Source: Bretschneidera sinensis
Taxonomy: Eukaryota; Streptophyta; Magnoliopsida; Brassicales; Akaniaceae
Direction: 5' to 3'
Length of the DNA: 64,000 bases
Assembly (NCBI GenBank): GCA_023935145.1
Contig: CM043702.1
Span: forward strand, 55,940,501-56,004,500
In this document: positions 1 through 11,118 of the stretch, piece after piece
How the letters are laid out: each line of letters begins with the position of its first letter
Position numbering within the stretch: the first letter of the stretch is position 1
The notes under the pieces: model-generated
Seen by the model: only the letters and a program-made list of their open reading frames with translations
Databases searched by the model: none
Told to the model about the DNA's origin: nothing
Translations under genes and position numbers: made by a program

Positions 1-218
1 GAAATCTAATTTGGAAAGTTATCCAAAGTCACCTGCCATATTACTTTTGTTATAGTTTTATGCTATTTATTGATTCACTTATGAAATTTGAAAATGTTAT
101 ACTACTCTGTAATAAATTATAATAAAAATTTATATTTTAATTCTATAAAATAGTATGCAAATTATAAATAATCTCCACGTATATTTATGTTTATAAATAA
201 TTATAATATATAAATATA
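1..218. other. AT-rich intergenic DNA
   Basis: No coding signal, RNA gene or clear repeat was recognised. The stretch is very AT-rich and ends at the left target-site copy of the miniature element that follows. Confidence 0.6.
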
Positions 219-581
219 GGCCAAAGTGCACTGTTAGTCTTTTTACTTAGTTGTCGGTTACAATTTGAGCTCTAAAAACATAAGTATCAATTTCATCCTT
301 AAACTATATCTTTTTCTTCAAATTGATCAATTTTGATCAAGTCAATTTGGAAAATAAATTAACGTGGCATTGCCAGAAATCCAAGTGGCATGCGAGGCCC
401 ACCTCTCACTACCAAAACCAGTCAAATTTTCATATGAAATGATGGATTTGAGTTGGTCAAAATTGATCAAAAAGACCAATTTGAAGAGAAAGGCATAATT
501 TAAGGTTGAAATTGCTATTTTTTTTTTTGGACCAAATTGTAATCGACTCCTAAAAAAAAGGACTAACAATGCATTTTGGCC
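219..581. mobile_element. Mutator-like miniature inverted-repeat element, 363 bp
   Basis: The two ends are imperfect inverted repeats of about 50 bp. The left end reads GGCCAAAGTGCACTGTTAGT; the reverse complement of the right end reads GGCCAAAATGCATTGTTAGT. Both continue into a related stretch containing TTACAATTTG. The flanking 9-mers are ataaatata (210-218) and taaaatata (582-590), matching at 7 of 9 positions, as expected for an aged Mutator-type 9-bp target duplication. There is no transposase, so the element is non-autonomous. The short open frames inside it are not believed to be genes. Confidence 0.75.
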
Positions 582-2175
582 TAAAATATAATGAATATAT
601 ACATTTTTTGAGGCATTTTCATTCATAACATTTCTATAAAATTAACATTCTCATTTTCTTATACAAACCTTATATTCTTAATGTGTTTGTGAAGTTTTTA
701 GATTAGCAAATTTTTTTTTATAAAGAATTTGAACTTTAAAGTTCTCAAAGTCAAAGAATTGAATTTTACAAGCAAATTTATCTTAATTTGTCATTATGAG
801 TAATAATCTTTAATTTAAATTAATATTGAATTATTCATGCGGACCGACCACTTAATCTATTGAGTGAACCATTTGACCACAAACCCAATACATTGACCAA
901 GTCGATCTCCAGTCCAGGTATATGATAACTATGAAATTTAGTTTTTGCCCTAAACTTTTATACCTCATTTCAATTTAGTCATGATTCTTTTAATTGTATT
1001 AATTGGGTCTCAAATGTTGTATTAATTGTTTAATTTGATCTTGATGTACAATTTTTGTTTAATATACATGTAGATCAACCGAATGTATATGAGGTAAAAG
1101 TTTTGAGCCCATAAAATAGTCAGATTGTTTTTTTTTTTAAATGATAAAATTAAAAGAAAAACAAAAGTAAAAGCTAAAATGAGGGTGCCACATGAATGAA
1201 AATGAAAATAAAAATATCCGGGACACAAAATCTATATCTTTATAAAAACTTAATCCATTTGTGGAGAAAGGAAGAGAACTTGACACGTGGCAAACTTAGA
1301 AGAACTTTGTTCTTGTTTACAATTTTGTTTCAATTTTTAAAAATATTTTCAATTACACCCCTATTGAAATTTTTCAGTTACACTCCTCAGTTTTGTAAAA
1401 ATACTCTTAATTATATATATTCTAATTTCTAACATTTCAAATAGATATTTACTATATAAAAATTAAAAAATAACTTGGAATCAATTATTTTATTATAAAA
1501 TAACCCTAACAAGCTTTATCCTTTATATATATTCAAGTTCTTAATAAAATATTTGAAATCCTAATTTAAATAAAATTTCCAATTATTTATTGATTATTGA
1601 TTATTTTCAATCACAGATTTTTGGTAAGTTTAATAAAATGATTTATTATTTTGAATTTTAAAAATTTAATCAAATGTTGTAATTAACATACTTATATATT
1701 TTAAAATTCATTATAACTCCGATTTCTGCTTCAATCACATGGCTATTAAAATGTTAAATTCAATTCATAAATTTCTAACAAAATTATATTTTTACAACCA
1801 TAAAAGGAATAGCTAAATAAAAAAGTAAACATTAAAAAATTAGCAAACACATATTCTAATTTTTTTTTACGTGGAAGAACTAAATCAAAACAAGAAAAAA
1901 AAAAAAGCCATATAATATACATTTATTGAAACATTATATTGTTATTCATTAAAAAAATTAAATTTTTTTAAATGATAAATAAACTAAAAAATTATTATTT
2001 TTAAAATATATTTCATAAACCCGTGTAACAGGCATTACACTAATTAAGATGAAAAACGAAAATGGACCAAAAAAACTCGAAAAGAAACGTAATCGTTTTA
2101 TCTAGTGACATGCTGACATTTCCTCTTCAAATTAATTTCCACTTTATCTTCTGACTGTTAAACCCCCCAAAACCC
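582..2175. other. AT-rich intergenic DNA and upstream region of the PPR gene
   Basis: No gene was recognised. Poly-A/T runs are frequent and short open frames have no familiar sequence. The last few hundred bases must contain the PPR gene promoter, but no TATA box or transcription start can be assigned with confidence. Confidence 0.5.
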
Positions 2176-2195
2176 AGAGAGAGAGAGAGAGAGAG
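2176..2195 (+). repeat. AG dinucleotide tract in the PPR 5' leader
   Basis: About ten AG repeats lie 21 bases before the PPR start codon. Such tracts are common in plant 5' leaders and core promoters; a regulatory role here is only inferred. Confidence 0.7.
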
Positions 2196-2197
2196 CA

Positions 2198-2233
2198 ATG
2201 CTCTGTATCTACAACAATGGCGTTTTTTGCTAA
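2198..2233 (+). promoter_or_regulatory. Upstream ORF overlapping the PPR start codon
   Basis: An ATG at 2198 opens an 11-codon frame ending in TAA at 2231-2233. It is out of frame with the main ATG at 2217 and overlaps it. Its context (agagcaATGC) is weaker than that of the main start (acaacaATGGC), which resembles the plant consensus. If the transcript starts upstream, leaky scanning would be needed to reach the main start, which could lower translation of the PPR protein. Confidence 0.5.
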
Positions 2234-4811
2234 AACCCCACAATTCCATCTCCACCCAGACCATCACTACGCTTACCACACCAAACCCCACAAGCCCCAA
2301 ACCCTTGGTTTGGCTCACAAACCCCAAACACACAAAATCTCGTCAACAAAATCCCAAGAAATCTCAGTCCATTCCAGCTCCACCAACAACCAGAATCCAA
2401 ATTCACAGTTACATGAAATTTGCCTCACTGGGAGCCTGGAGCACGCTATAAGGCACCTAAACTCGATGCAAGAGTTGCAGATTTCTGTAGAAGAAGATGC
2501 TTTTATTGCTTTGATTAGGTTGTGTGAGTGGAAGAGAGCACATGACGAGGGGTCTTGGGTTTATTCTTCTGTTTTGAATTCGATGGCCCATTTGAGTGTT
2601 AGACTTGGAAATGCACTTTTAAGTATGTTTGTGAGGTTTGGTAACTTGGGTAATGCATGGTATGTGTTTGGTAAAATGACTGAAAGAGACTTATTTTCCT
2701 GGAACGTGTTAGTTGGAGGGTATGCAAAAGCGGGGTTTTTCGATGAGGCGATGTGTTTGTATCATAGGATGTTGTGGGTTGGTATTAGGCCTGATGTGTA
2801 TACTTTCCCTTGTGTATTGAGGACTTGTGGTGGCATACCGGACATGAAGAGGGGAAGGGAGGTTCATGTACATGTAATTAGATATGGTTTTGAGTCGGAT
2901 GTTGATGTGGTTAATGCTTTGATCACTATGTACGTGAAGTGTGGAGATGTTGGGACTGCGAGGTCTTTGTTTGACAGAATGCCCAAGAGAGATAAGATCT
3001 CGTGGAATGCGATAATTTCAGGGTATTTTGAGAACGGAATGTGTTTGGAAGGGTTGAAGTTGTTTTTTAAGATGCGAGAGCTTTCAATTGATCCGGATTT
3101 GATGACCATGACTAGTGTGATCTCTGCATGTGAGCTTCTTGGTGATGAGAGATTAGGGAGGGAGCTTCATGGGTATGTGATGAGGACAGAATTCGGGGTT
3201 TATGCATCAGTGTCTAATTCTTTGATTCAGATGTACTTAAGTGTTGGGAATTGGGAGAAAGCAGAACTTTTGTTTACTAGAATGGATTTCAAAGACATTG
3301 TGTCTTGGACGACAATGATTTCAGGTTATGAGAGTAATTTGCTGCCTGATAAAGCCATAGAAACCTACAAAATGATGGAGCGAGATAATATAATGCCTGA
3401 TGAGATATCTATAGCCAGTGTTCTATCTGCTTGTGCTTCTTTGGGCCAATTAGATATGGGCATTAAGCTTCATGAGCTTGCCATTAGGATAGGGCTCATA
3501 TCATATGTTATTGTTGCAAACACACTCATTGATATGTATTCCAAGTGTAAATGCATTGATAAGGCTTTGGAAGTCTTCCATCGTATTCCTGACAAAAATG
3601 TGATATCTTGGACTTCAATCATTGTGGGGCTTCGGTTCAATAATCGGTGCTTTGAGGCCTTGATTTTCTTTCGGCAAATGAAACTGAATTTAGAACCGAA
3701 TTACATATCCTTAATTTCTGTCCTATCTGCATGTGCTAGAATAGGGGCTTTGATGTGTGGGAAAGAGATTCACGCTCATGCAATAAGAACTGGAGTAGAG
3801 CTTGATGGTTTTCTGCCAAATGCACTTTTGGACATGTATGTAAGGTGTGGAAGGATGTGTCCTGCATGGAACCAGTTTAACTCACAGAAAAGAGATGTTT
3901 CGGCGTGGAATATTCTAATGACTGGGTATGCTGAGCGGTGTCAAGGAGCACTGGCTATGGAGTTATTTGATAGAATGCTAGAATCTAAGGTAAACCCTGA
4001 TGAGATTACATTTATTTCACTGTTATGTGCTTGTAGTAGATCTGGAATGGTGAGGGAAGGTTTGGAATATTTCAATAGCATGAGTCCGGAGTATAGTGTC
4101 ACCCCAAATCTGAAGCATTACGCATGTATGGTTGATTTACTTGGCCGGTCAGGGAAGTTGGAGGATGCTCATGAGTTTATACAGAGAATGTCTATAAAGC
4201 CAGATCCAGCCATATGGGGAGCTTTACTAAATGCGTGTAGGATCCACCGACAGGTTGAGCTTGGGGAACTCGCATCTCAGCATATTTTTGAAAGTGATAT
4301 AAAAAGTGTTGGGTATTACATTTTGTTGTGTAATTTCTATGCTGATAGTGGGAAATGGGATGAAGTTGCAAAAGTAAGAGAGAGGATGAGAGAGAATGGG
4401 CTAACGGTTGATCCAGGCTGCAGTTGGGTGGAAGTAAAGGGTAAAGTTCATGCGTTCCTTACTGGTGATGATTTCCATTCTCAAATAAAAGAAATAAGTG
4501 CTGTTCTGGAGGGATTTTATGAGAAAATGAAGGCAGTTGACTTAAGTTGTCCCGAACGTAGCTCCATGGATGAAGTTGAAGCTTCAAAAGCTGAAATCTT
4601 TTGTGGGCACAGTGAGAGACTTGCTGTGGCTTTTGGCCTCATTAATACTGTCCCTGGGATGCCTATTCAGGTAACGAAGAATCTCTACATGTGTCAAAGC
4701 TGCCATAACACCATCAAATTCATCTCCAAGATTGTTCGCAGAGAGATTTCTGTTAGGGATACTGAACAGTTCCACCATTTCAAGGATGGCATCTGTTCAT
4801 GTGGTGATTAG
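2217..4811 (+). CDS. ECB2: DYW-class PPR protein, probable chloroplast RNA editing factor ECB2/VAC1
   Basis: Single-exon gene for an 864-residue PLS-type pentatricopeptide repeat protein. The first ~65 residues are rich in Ser, Thr, His and Pro without a fold, fitting a plastid transit peptide. PPR motifs with typical SWN/SWT and NALI.MY signatures fill roughly residues 90-660. E/E+ motifs follow, then a DYW cytidine-deaminase domain with H798-S-E800 and C826-x-x-C829-H830, plus the HH...CSC zinc site near 853-862. Length and sequence match Arabidopsis At1g15510 (ECB2/VAC1), needed for editing of plastid accD and ndhF transcripts; this identity is by recognition only. The protein stops after Cys-Gly-Asp, so the usual terminal Tyr-Trp is absent. 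The ATG at 2217 was chosen for its context and match in length. An upstream ORF overlaps it. Reading frame fully open, so likely functional. Confidence 0.88.
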   Translation: MAFFAKTPQFHLHPDHHYAYHTKPHKPQTLGLAHKPQTHKISSTKSQEISVHSSSTNNQNPNSQLHEICLTGSLEHAIRHLNSMQELQISVEEDAFIALIRLCEWKRAHDEGSWVYSSVLNSMAHLSVRLGNALLSMFVRFGNLGNAWYVFGKMTERDLFSWNVLVGGYAKAGFFDEAMCLYHRMLWVGIRPDVYTFPCVLRTCGGIPDMKRGREVHVHVIRYGFESDVDVVNALITMYVKCGDVGTARSLFDRMPKRDKISWNAIISGYFENGMCLEGLKLFFKMRELSIDPDLMTMTSVISACELLGDERLGRELHGYVMRTEFGVYASVSNSLIQMYLSVGNWEKAELLFTRMDFKDIVSWTTMISGYESNLLPDKAIETYKMMERDNIMPDEISIASVLSACASLGQLDMGIKLHELAIRIGLISYVIVANTLIDMYSKCKCIDKALEVFHRIPDKNVISWTSIIVGLRFNNRCFEALIFFRQMKLNLEPNYISLISVLSACARIGALMCGKEIHAHAIRTGVELDGFLPNALLDMYVRCGRMCPAWNQFNSQKRDVSAWNILMTGYAERCQGALAMELFDRMLESKVNPDEITFISLLCACSRSGMVREGLEYFNSMSPEYSVTPNLKHYACMVDLLGRSGKLEDAHEFIQRMSIKPDPAIWGALLNACRIHRQVELGELASQHIFESDIKSVGYYILLCNFYADSGKWDEVAKVRERMRENGLTVDPGCSWVEVKGKVHAFLTGDDFHSQIKEISAVLEGFYEKMKAVDLSCPERSSMDEVEASKAEIFCGHSERLAVAFGLINTVPGMPIQVTKNLYMCQSCHNTIKFISKIVRREISVRDTEQFHHFKDGICSCGD

Positions 4812-5902
4812 GATTATCGGAGAAAACTTGATTAGTAAAATCAATGAAAGAATTTTGAATACCATCAAAATGCTATCTCAATGCGGAGCTGTTCTTAATG
4901 TGCACCTCTAATCAAGAAATATAGCGCCAGGATTTTATGCTGTGCTTCTCATGGGAATTGACTACTTCCCGACAGATTGTAAATTCAAATGGTTATTTTA
5001 GTTGTAGGTAAATTTTGGATTTTTGCTTCTGTTGTATGTATCATTCCTGTAAAATTGAGTAATGCAATTTACATTGTTGAAAATGAAAATTATGGATGCT
5101 GTATGTATTAGTTGAAGTTAAATTTATTCTTCTAATAAATTTTGTTCTTGTAACTGAATCCAGTGTCAGAACATCACCAGCACTGACGTATGTCAGGGAG
5201 CTCATTTCTTTCAAACTTCTCTTTCTCTTTTCAATTGACATCAATGGCAATCAAATTCCATCATTATTGGTAAAGGTAAATGACTGCATCTCTTTGCCGA
5301 CTCTGTATGTATTGCATTTACAGCGGCTTGATACATATATTTTCAATGTGTTCTTTGTGGCATGCCAATGATTATTATTGAGTATGTGGTCTTGTCTTTT
5401 ATTCAATTCTGATTTATGTCTGTATCTTCTTTTCTTCTAAATTTTCTTTTGAGTCTTTAGGGACAGCACTCTGAGGAACATGAACAAACCACCAATCGAG
5501 ACATTCAAAGAAGCTGAAATGCAGTTTACACTCTTAGTGCACATGTAGTATAGTATATATGATACCCATGATATGCTTTTCGAGAAGCTGTGAAATAACA
5601 ACTCCCACACATTACCAGAGAAAAGAAAAGAATCATCACCAGAGAAAAGAACAAAGAAAGAGATCAGTTGGAGTGAAACAAACTGAAACTTGATTTTATC
5701 AGAAAAACAAGCAGCTAGTTAGCACGTCTGGCACAAATTGAATGTTGTATACAAGATATCAAAGACAATCGAGTACCTAAATTCACTCAATTATTCAGTT
5801 TACGGAGCTATTATTAGCACTGACAAGAAATTTTTTTTTGAAATAACCACAATATTGAATATATAATACAAAATGCATATCACATATAGTGGCATTAAAA
5901 AT
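4812..5902. other. Convergent 3' regions between the two genes
   Basis: This holds the PPR 3' untranslated region on the left and that of the minus-strand gene on the right. Several AATAAA-like and TGTA-rich stretches are present, but no polyadenylation site can be fixed. No further gene was recognised. Confidence 0.5.
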
Positions 5903-8900
5903 TCATATTTTCACTGCCTTCTTGATTGTTTTGATGGATGACTTGATGAAGTTGTTCCCTACAGCATGATCCTCATCATCGTCACCTGTCACCATGGGCT
6001 TCTTCCCTATGCAATCCACTCCCTTTTTCATACCCAAGATCAATGATGGAGAAGATGGGATTCGCCGGAAGGCCCTGGCACTCTCGGACCTCGCAAACAC
6101 TCTTTCCTTTTCATTCATCTCTCTTTTCCCCTTCCCTTCAAAGTTCTTACTGTTTCCAACTCCTTCACTCGCACTGCCCACTTCATAAGCTTTTTCATTT
6201 TCTCTCGGTGTTTTACTAGCTTCAATCTCAACCATCTCTTCCTTTTTATTCACATTTTGAACAATTTTCTGCTTTTGCTCTTCAAGCTGTGTTGCATTTC
6301 GATTCTCTTTCTGTGGATACGTAAGGTCCAGCTTTTTTATTATATCATCGCTCCTGCTTGCTTCATTTTCTTTCTCAATTTGAGGATCCAACTCTAGTCG
6401 ACTGTTCTCTAACAGCATTTGGAGCCACCTCTCTACATTCCCTTTCCCACGTTGCTTCCTGCTCTCTTCATCTTCCTCACTTTCTGGTTCTTGAAGAACT
6501 GGGAATTGAGTGTTACGTGTCCTTCCTTCTCCAATTTCTAGTCTCTGAAGCTTATCCTCAATTGAATTTTCATCTGCTAAAGCAACAATGGATTTTCCAT
6601 GCTCCTCACACTTCTCTCTGGAAATATATTCTACAGGATTTTGCAGTTCCTCTTCAGTTTGTTTAAGCTTTTGATCTTCGCTCAGAGAAAAACCAGCTTC
6701 TGATGCTTTTTGTTCTTCCTCTAGGAACACTCTCAGCTCCTTGTGTAAAGGTGTTCTTGACCTGATTCCTGGAAGATAAAGAAGAGTCTTACTGTCTTCT
6801 CTCTCTTCAAATAAGGAATCATCCATTCTTGACCTCTTCCTTGCATGTTCCCATTCAGGCCTTATTATCTGCTTCTCAAGTTCATCTCGTTGTTTGAATT
6901 TCTTATGGAGGTCTTTCTCTGAGGCATCACACATTGCTTTCTGCGCTCCGAGTCTTGCCATGAGTGCATTAGCTGCAGCCTGGTTCAGCCTCAGCTGCTC
7001 CTTATAAATGACACTCCTGCAATAGACAATTCAGGTTCAAATTCTAATTTTTGAATTTATTACAAGCCAGATCATATACATAAGAGATTTGTCAATATTA
7101 CTGGTGCATAGCATCCCGAATCATCTTCTCTAGCATAGTCCTATACGAAGATTGTGCCTCTGCTAACCGCCTACACTTTTCTGCCCTTCTTCTACGCTTT
7201 ATCAGTGCCAACTCCAGGTCTTGGATGGTAAGTTTTTCCTCTTCATTTTTCCTCCTCATTCCATTCACCTCCTCATCCAATTTCTGTATTTCTCCTTGCA
7301 TCTTTTGAGCTTCTTCTCTTTGTTTAAGGGAATCCCTTGCCATGACAATGGCTTGATACGGATTTGTGACAAAATCCGGGTTTTTATTTTCTTTTAGTTC
7401 ATTAGGTTCCACTTTCCTTGCAGCTAACACAACCAAAAGACAAGCAAAATGTGTTTCTTATGAGATTCAAAACTTTATACAAGTACGAAATGTAAAACTA
7501 CTTGATATTCTGGTACTAACCAATTGCAGGGGAGTGTGGCCTTATCTGCCTATTGTAATCTAACAATTTCAAAGCCGATGAAGAATCATTAGGTTCCCTT
7601 CGAGATACAACAATTGCGGCTGGAGCAAGGCCAAATTGCTCTTTTGACTCCATAAAGTGTTGCGGAAAACAATGTGACTCTACCATCTGTGAAGCATTTA
7701 ATTCCTCATATTCACCTTCCTTGAACAAGAAGGAAAATGCCCTGTGCCTGCCATCAATAGTCCAACAAGACAATCTTGTCATCATTGTTCAAGTCTTTGA
7801 AGAAAAATGCATCAAAATGTAGAGATTTAAAAAGACCGACCTGAAATCAGAATTTGAAGCAGCAAACACTGACAAGAATTGGTTCACAGAAATACCCAGT
7901 TGAAGATCCCACCAGGGAACAAGAAAATCAAGCTTGTTATGCTTTTTCTTGCATACTTGCCATTGCAGTATCCTCAGGTTGCTTGGCAAGGTCAATCCTC
8001 CCCCTACAAATCCAAAACAGCAGCAAAAATGATGCAAGAGAAAGAATGACACAATAAGAGAGAAAAAAAAAAGAAAAAAAATTAGTGGCTAATCAGAAGT
8101 GTATACTTGAGCAAGGAAACCAGTGATCAATGTTCCAAGCAAGAGGAGAAGCTGAATCTGCGTGATAATACAGAACATTTCCATATGGGTCCACTCGAAT
8201 CACCGCAGGATCAAACCCAGCATTTCTAAAATTGAAGAAAATAATGGAAATCAGGAATTTGATAGAGTGGTTAATTCTTGATAAAAATCTGTTATTTTTA
8301 TGGGTTAAGAGCAAAAATCAAGTGGTTACCCTAGGTGGTTAAGCTGCTTCCACAAGAGACTCAGATATATCTTTGGCTTGGCAGTTGGTGTAGCTTTTAG
8401 GTCAATTATTGGGAATATTTGGTCTATTTCCTTTGCTCTGGAAGTCTGCAAAACAAGATAATGTCTCAAAAACCAAGCGTCAAAAAGTTGAAAATAAGAA
8501 TTAAAACTAGAATTTTAGTTACTCCTATTAGAGCTTTCCCTTCACCGAGCAGATTCTATTATATAAATCACCTCAAAAGGGTAGGAAAATTCATGGTGGG
8601 TGAAGAGATATAGCTGTAATTGGCTTTAAAATAAAATCTTATGGGAAAAAACCTGATTATCTAAAATTTCATGCTTAAACAGAAACTCAATTTGGTAGAA
8701 CTCTTTACTAATGAAAACGTTTCCCCGTCCAAAATACCATTTCTTAGAAAACAAGCTTTAAGGAACAAAAACATCAGTCAAAATTTCTCAAAATTTGTTA
8801 AAGCCACATAGATCAAATAACCCTCGAACTCCCTGTTTGTTTCCCAGAAAATCACAGAAACAAGGAACTATATTAGCTTGAAAAATACCAACAGAAAGCA

Positions 8901-9231
8901 AAAGTTGCGTGAGTAACAGTTTGGCTTCTCTGAGCTGATTTGTTTCAGTGTAAAGATTATAGAAACCAAAACAACAAAACAAACAAAAGCCAAAATCCCA
9001 TTTCGTCATTTATTCTCTCTCCTCCATTTTCTATTAAACCAAACAGAAATCAAGTAGATCAAGTTCCCTTACCTCATTTTGCTGCAAACTGTAAGGAGTG
9101 AAAGTGAAAGGAGGGCCATGGTTGTACGGACCAACACCGTGGTCTCGACAGAGCTTCGCGTAGGCTCTCGGGTAACCGAGACCCTCATCAATCACCATAT
9201 CGTCCTCTGTGAATGCATAATGGACAGCCAT
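5903..9231 (-). CDS. Conserved plant protein with HNH-nuclease-like domain and coiled coil, seven exons
   Basis: Minus-strand gene with coding exons 9231-9073, 8445-8330, 8225-8107, 8003-7841, 7747-7521, 7423-7102 and 7016-5903. Every junction has GT and AG ends, and the phases join into 2220 bases (739 residues plus stop). Residues ~93-156 resemble an HNH finger: Asp125-His126, Gly133-Gly134, Asn140 and His153-Asn154-Lys155, in the spacing of the DH..GG..N..HN pattern. Exons 6 and 7 (about residues 262-430) form a charged coiled coil with basic stretches (KRRRRAEKCRR, ARKRSR) that could be nuclear signals. The acidic, low-complexity C-terminal part ends in a lysine-rich tail. I recognise it as a conserved plant family but know no assigned function; nuclease activity is inference. 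The start lies in MAVHYAFTEDD, which looks like a natural N-terminus. The gene is convergent with the PPR gene. Confidence 0.82.
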
Positions 9232-9920
9232 TGTAGTAGATCTTCTTCTTCTTGTTTTTGGCAGAAATGAAACAGAGAGACGTCTTCTGTATTTGTTTTG
9301 AGAAACTTAACGGTCAAATTCTGCTTTGAAGGTTGAATTTTTTATTTTGAAAAAAGTATTTGGTGAAGCTTAAAATTTTGGAGTGCTACGTAGGCAAAAA
9401 CGGTGGGTACTGGGTAGTGTTAGTGTGTGTAACGGCTACATAAGCTGGTCCCAGTAGATTAAACTTTGGCCATGAAGTTGAACAGAATATCTTCTAAAAA
9501 GACAGAAATGCCCTCTAAACTGTCTTGTGAATGAAGAAAAATACATAAATAGTAGACAATTTATATTTTTTCATTTTGAAAATTTTACAAATTTCAAAGT
9601 ATCAATTATTTAACAAATTTTAAAATAACAATTCACTATGGATTTTGTCTATTCAAAAGTTACTTGTGAATCAGTAGTATAGGACTTTTATTGTTGGCAG
9701 GTTGAGAATTAAGAAAGGTATGACCCACAGACATGGTACCGTCAACAGAAATTTGATTAAAAGGTAGAAGTAGTTTTATTAATCAAACATATCTTTCGAC
9801 ATAAACATTAAATTATGAAAAAGAAAATATAATCAATTACAATAAACTCATATGCAGCCGCACCGATTTAAAATTGTCAAGTTGACGCAAAAGCTTAAAA
9901 TATAAATACTCTAAACACTA

Positions 9921-9955
<35 letters not shown>

Positions 9956-11118
9956 TATTTGAAGGTATAAATTTAAAAAAAAAAAAAAACTCTCAATTTA
10001 AGGTAAAGCTCACTAATTACTTTAGTTAAAATTTCATGGTATATATTTTCAATTGAAAGGATAATAATCCAAATTAAACTTTGAGGTATTTTTCTCACAT
10101 AAAGAGAGGTGGAATCATTAAACTAAAGCATTAGTTAGCATAATATATATATAAACTATTAAAAAGATAGTTAAGATAATTAACTCAAGTGTAAGATAGT
10201 GATGATACCAGTCAAAGAAAGATTATGAGCTTTGCACAATGGTCTAAGTGTGGATAAAGCATTGAGTGGAGAATTAATGAGAGAGATGGAGGAAAGCGAG
10301 GACTTAGAAATGAAACATAGAATATTTGTTTTAATGCCATAATAAAATGATAGTTTAGTGTCCAATTATTTTTAAAATGTAAGCTTAAAAGAAATGGTTT
10401 TATTATTTTTTTTATATTTTAATGTTTCTATTTTGTAGTAAAATAATGTGTCACTCAGATATAAAATAACTGAAAAGCTTTGCACGTGAATGAACTCACT
10501 TAAGTGTAAAATACGGTAAAAATTAAAGAATATTTAATAAGTTTTACACAACGTCTTAAACACGAACAAATTACGGAATGATGAATAATATAAATAAATA
10601 ATTATAATAATTAGTATTAATTAGATGGTTAAAATTAGAAGGGGATTTGATTATTTTATTTATTATTTTAGTTAAATATCATTACTAATTTTGTTAACCA
10701 AACATAAAATTCATATCAAATAAACTTAATCAATCCAACCAATTAAAGATACAGTCATTACCATTTTAAATCACCTTTAATATTATCCCAATTTAATTTA
10801 ATTTAATTTAATTTTAGTTTCATATTACTTTTATTCGTGAAACGGGGAGAGATCAATTTTGTTTGTGATTGGCTTGGACCATTTCCACTTTAAAACCAAA
10901 GTAGAAATGATTTATTTCATCATTCTCGTTTGAAAATCGACAAAAAGCAAAGTAATTCTAGTTTGTACGAAGAAATAAGTCAAACGTAAAAGCTACAAAA
11001 AAGTACCTTTAGAACAAATCTGTGACTGTCAGTTCCCACTACGCGTCCAGCTACAAAAGCTGCCTAGATTATGGGTGACTTTGGTCCTCCTTGATCATGG
11101 GCCGGAACTTAGTACTTA
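9232..11118. other. Promoter side of the minus-strand gene, then AT-rich intergenic DNA
   Basis: The first ~100 bases should be the 5' leader of the HNH/coiled-coil gene; a TCT run at 9241-9253 reads GAA repeats in the leader sense. Beyond about 9.5 kb the DNA is AT-rich with no recognised gene. An AT dinucleotide microsatellite lies at 9924-9953. Confidence 0.5.
9924..9953. repeat. AT microsatellite
   Basis: About fifteen uninterrupted AT repeats in intergenic DNA. Confidence 0.9.

Noticed and set aside
2127..2333. Minus-strand open frame across the PPR start
   Set aside because: It is a shadow of the PPR coding sequence and the AG tract with no coding evidence of its own.
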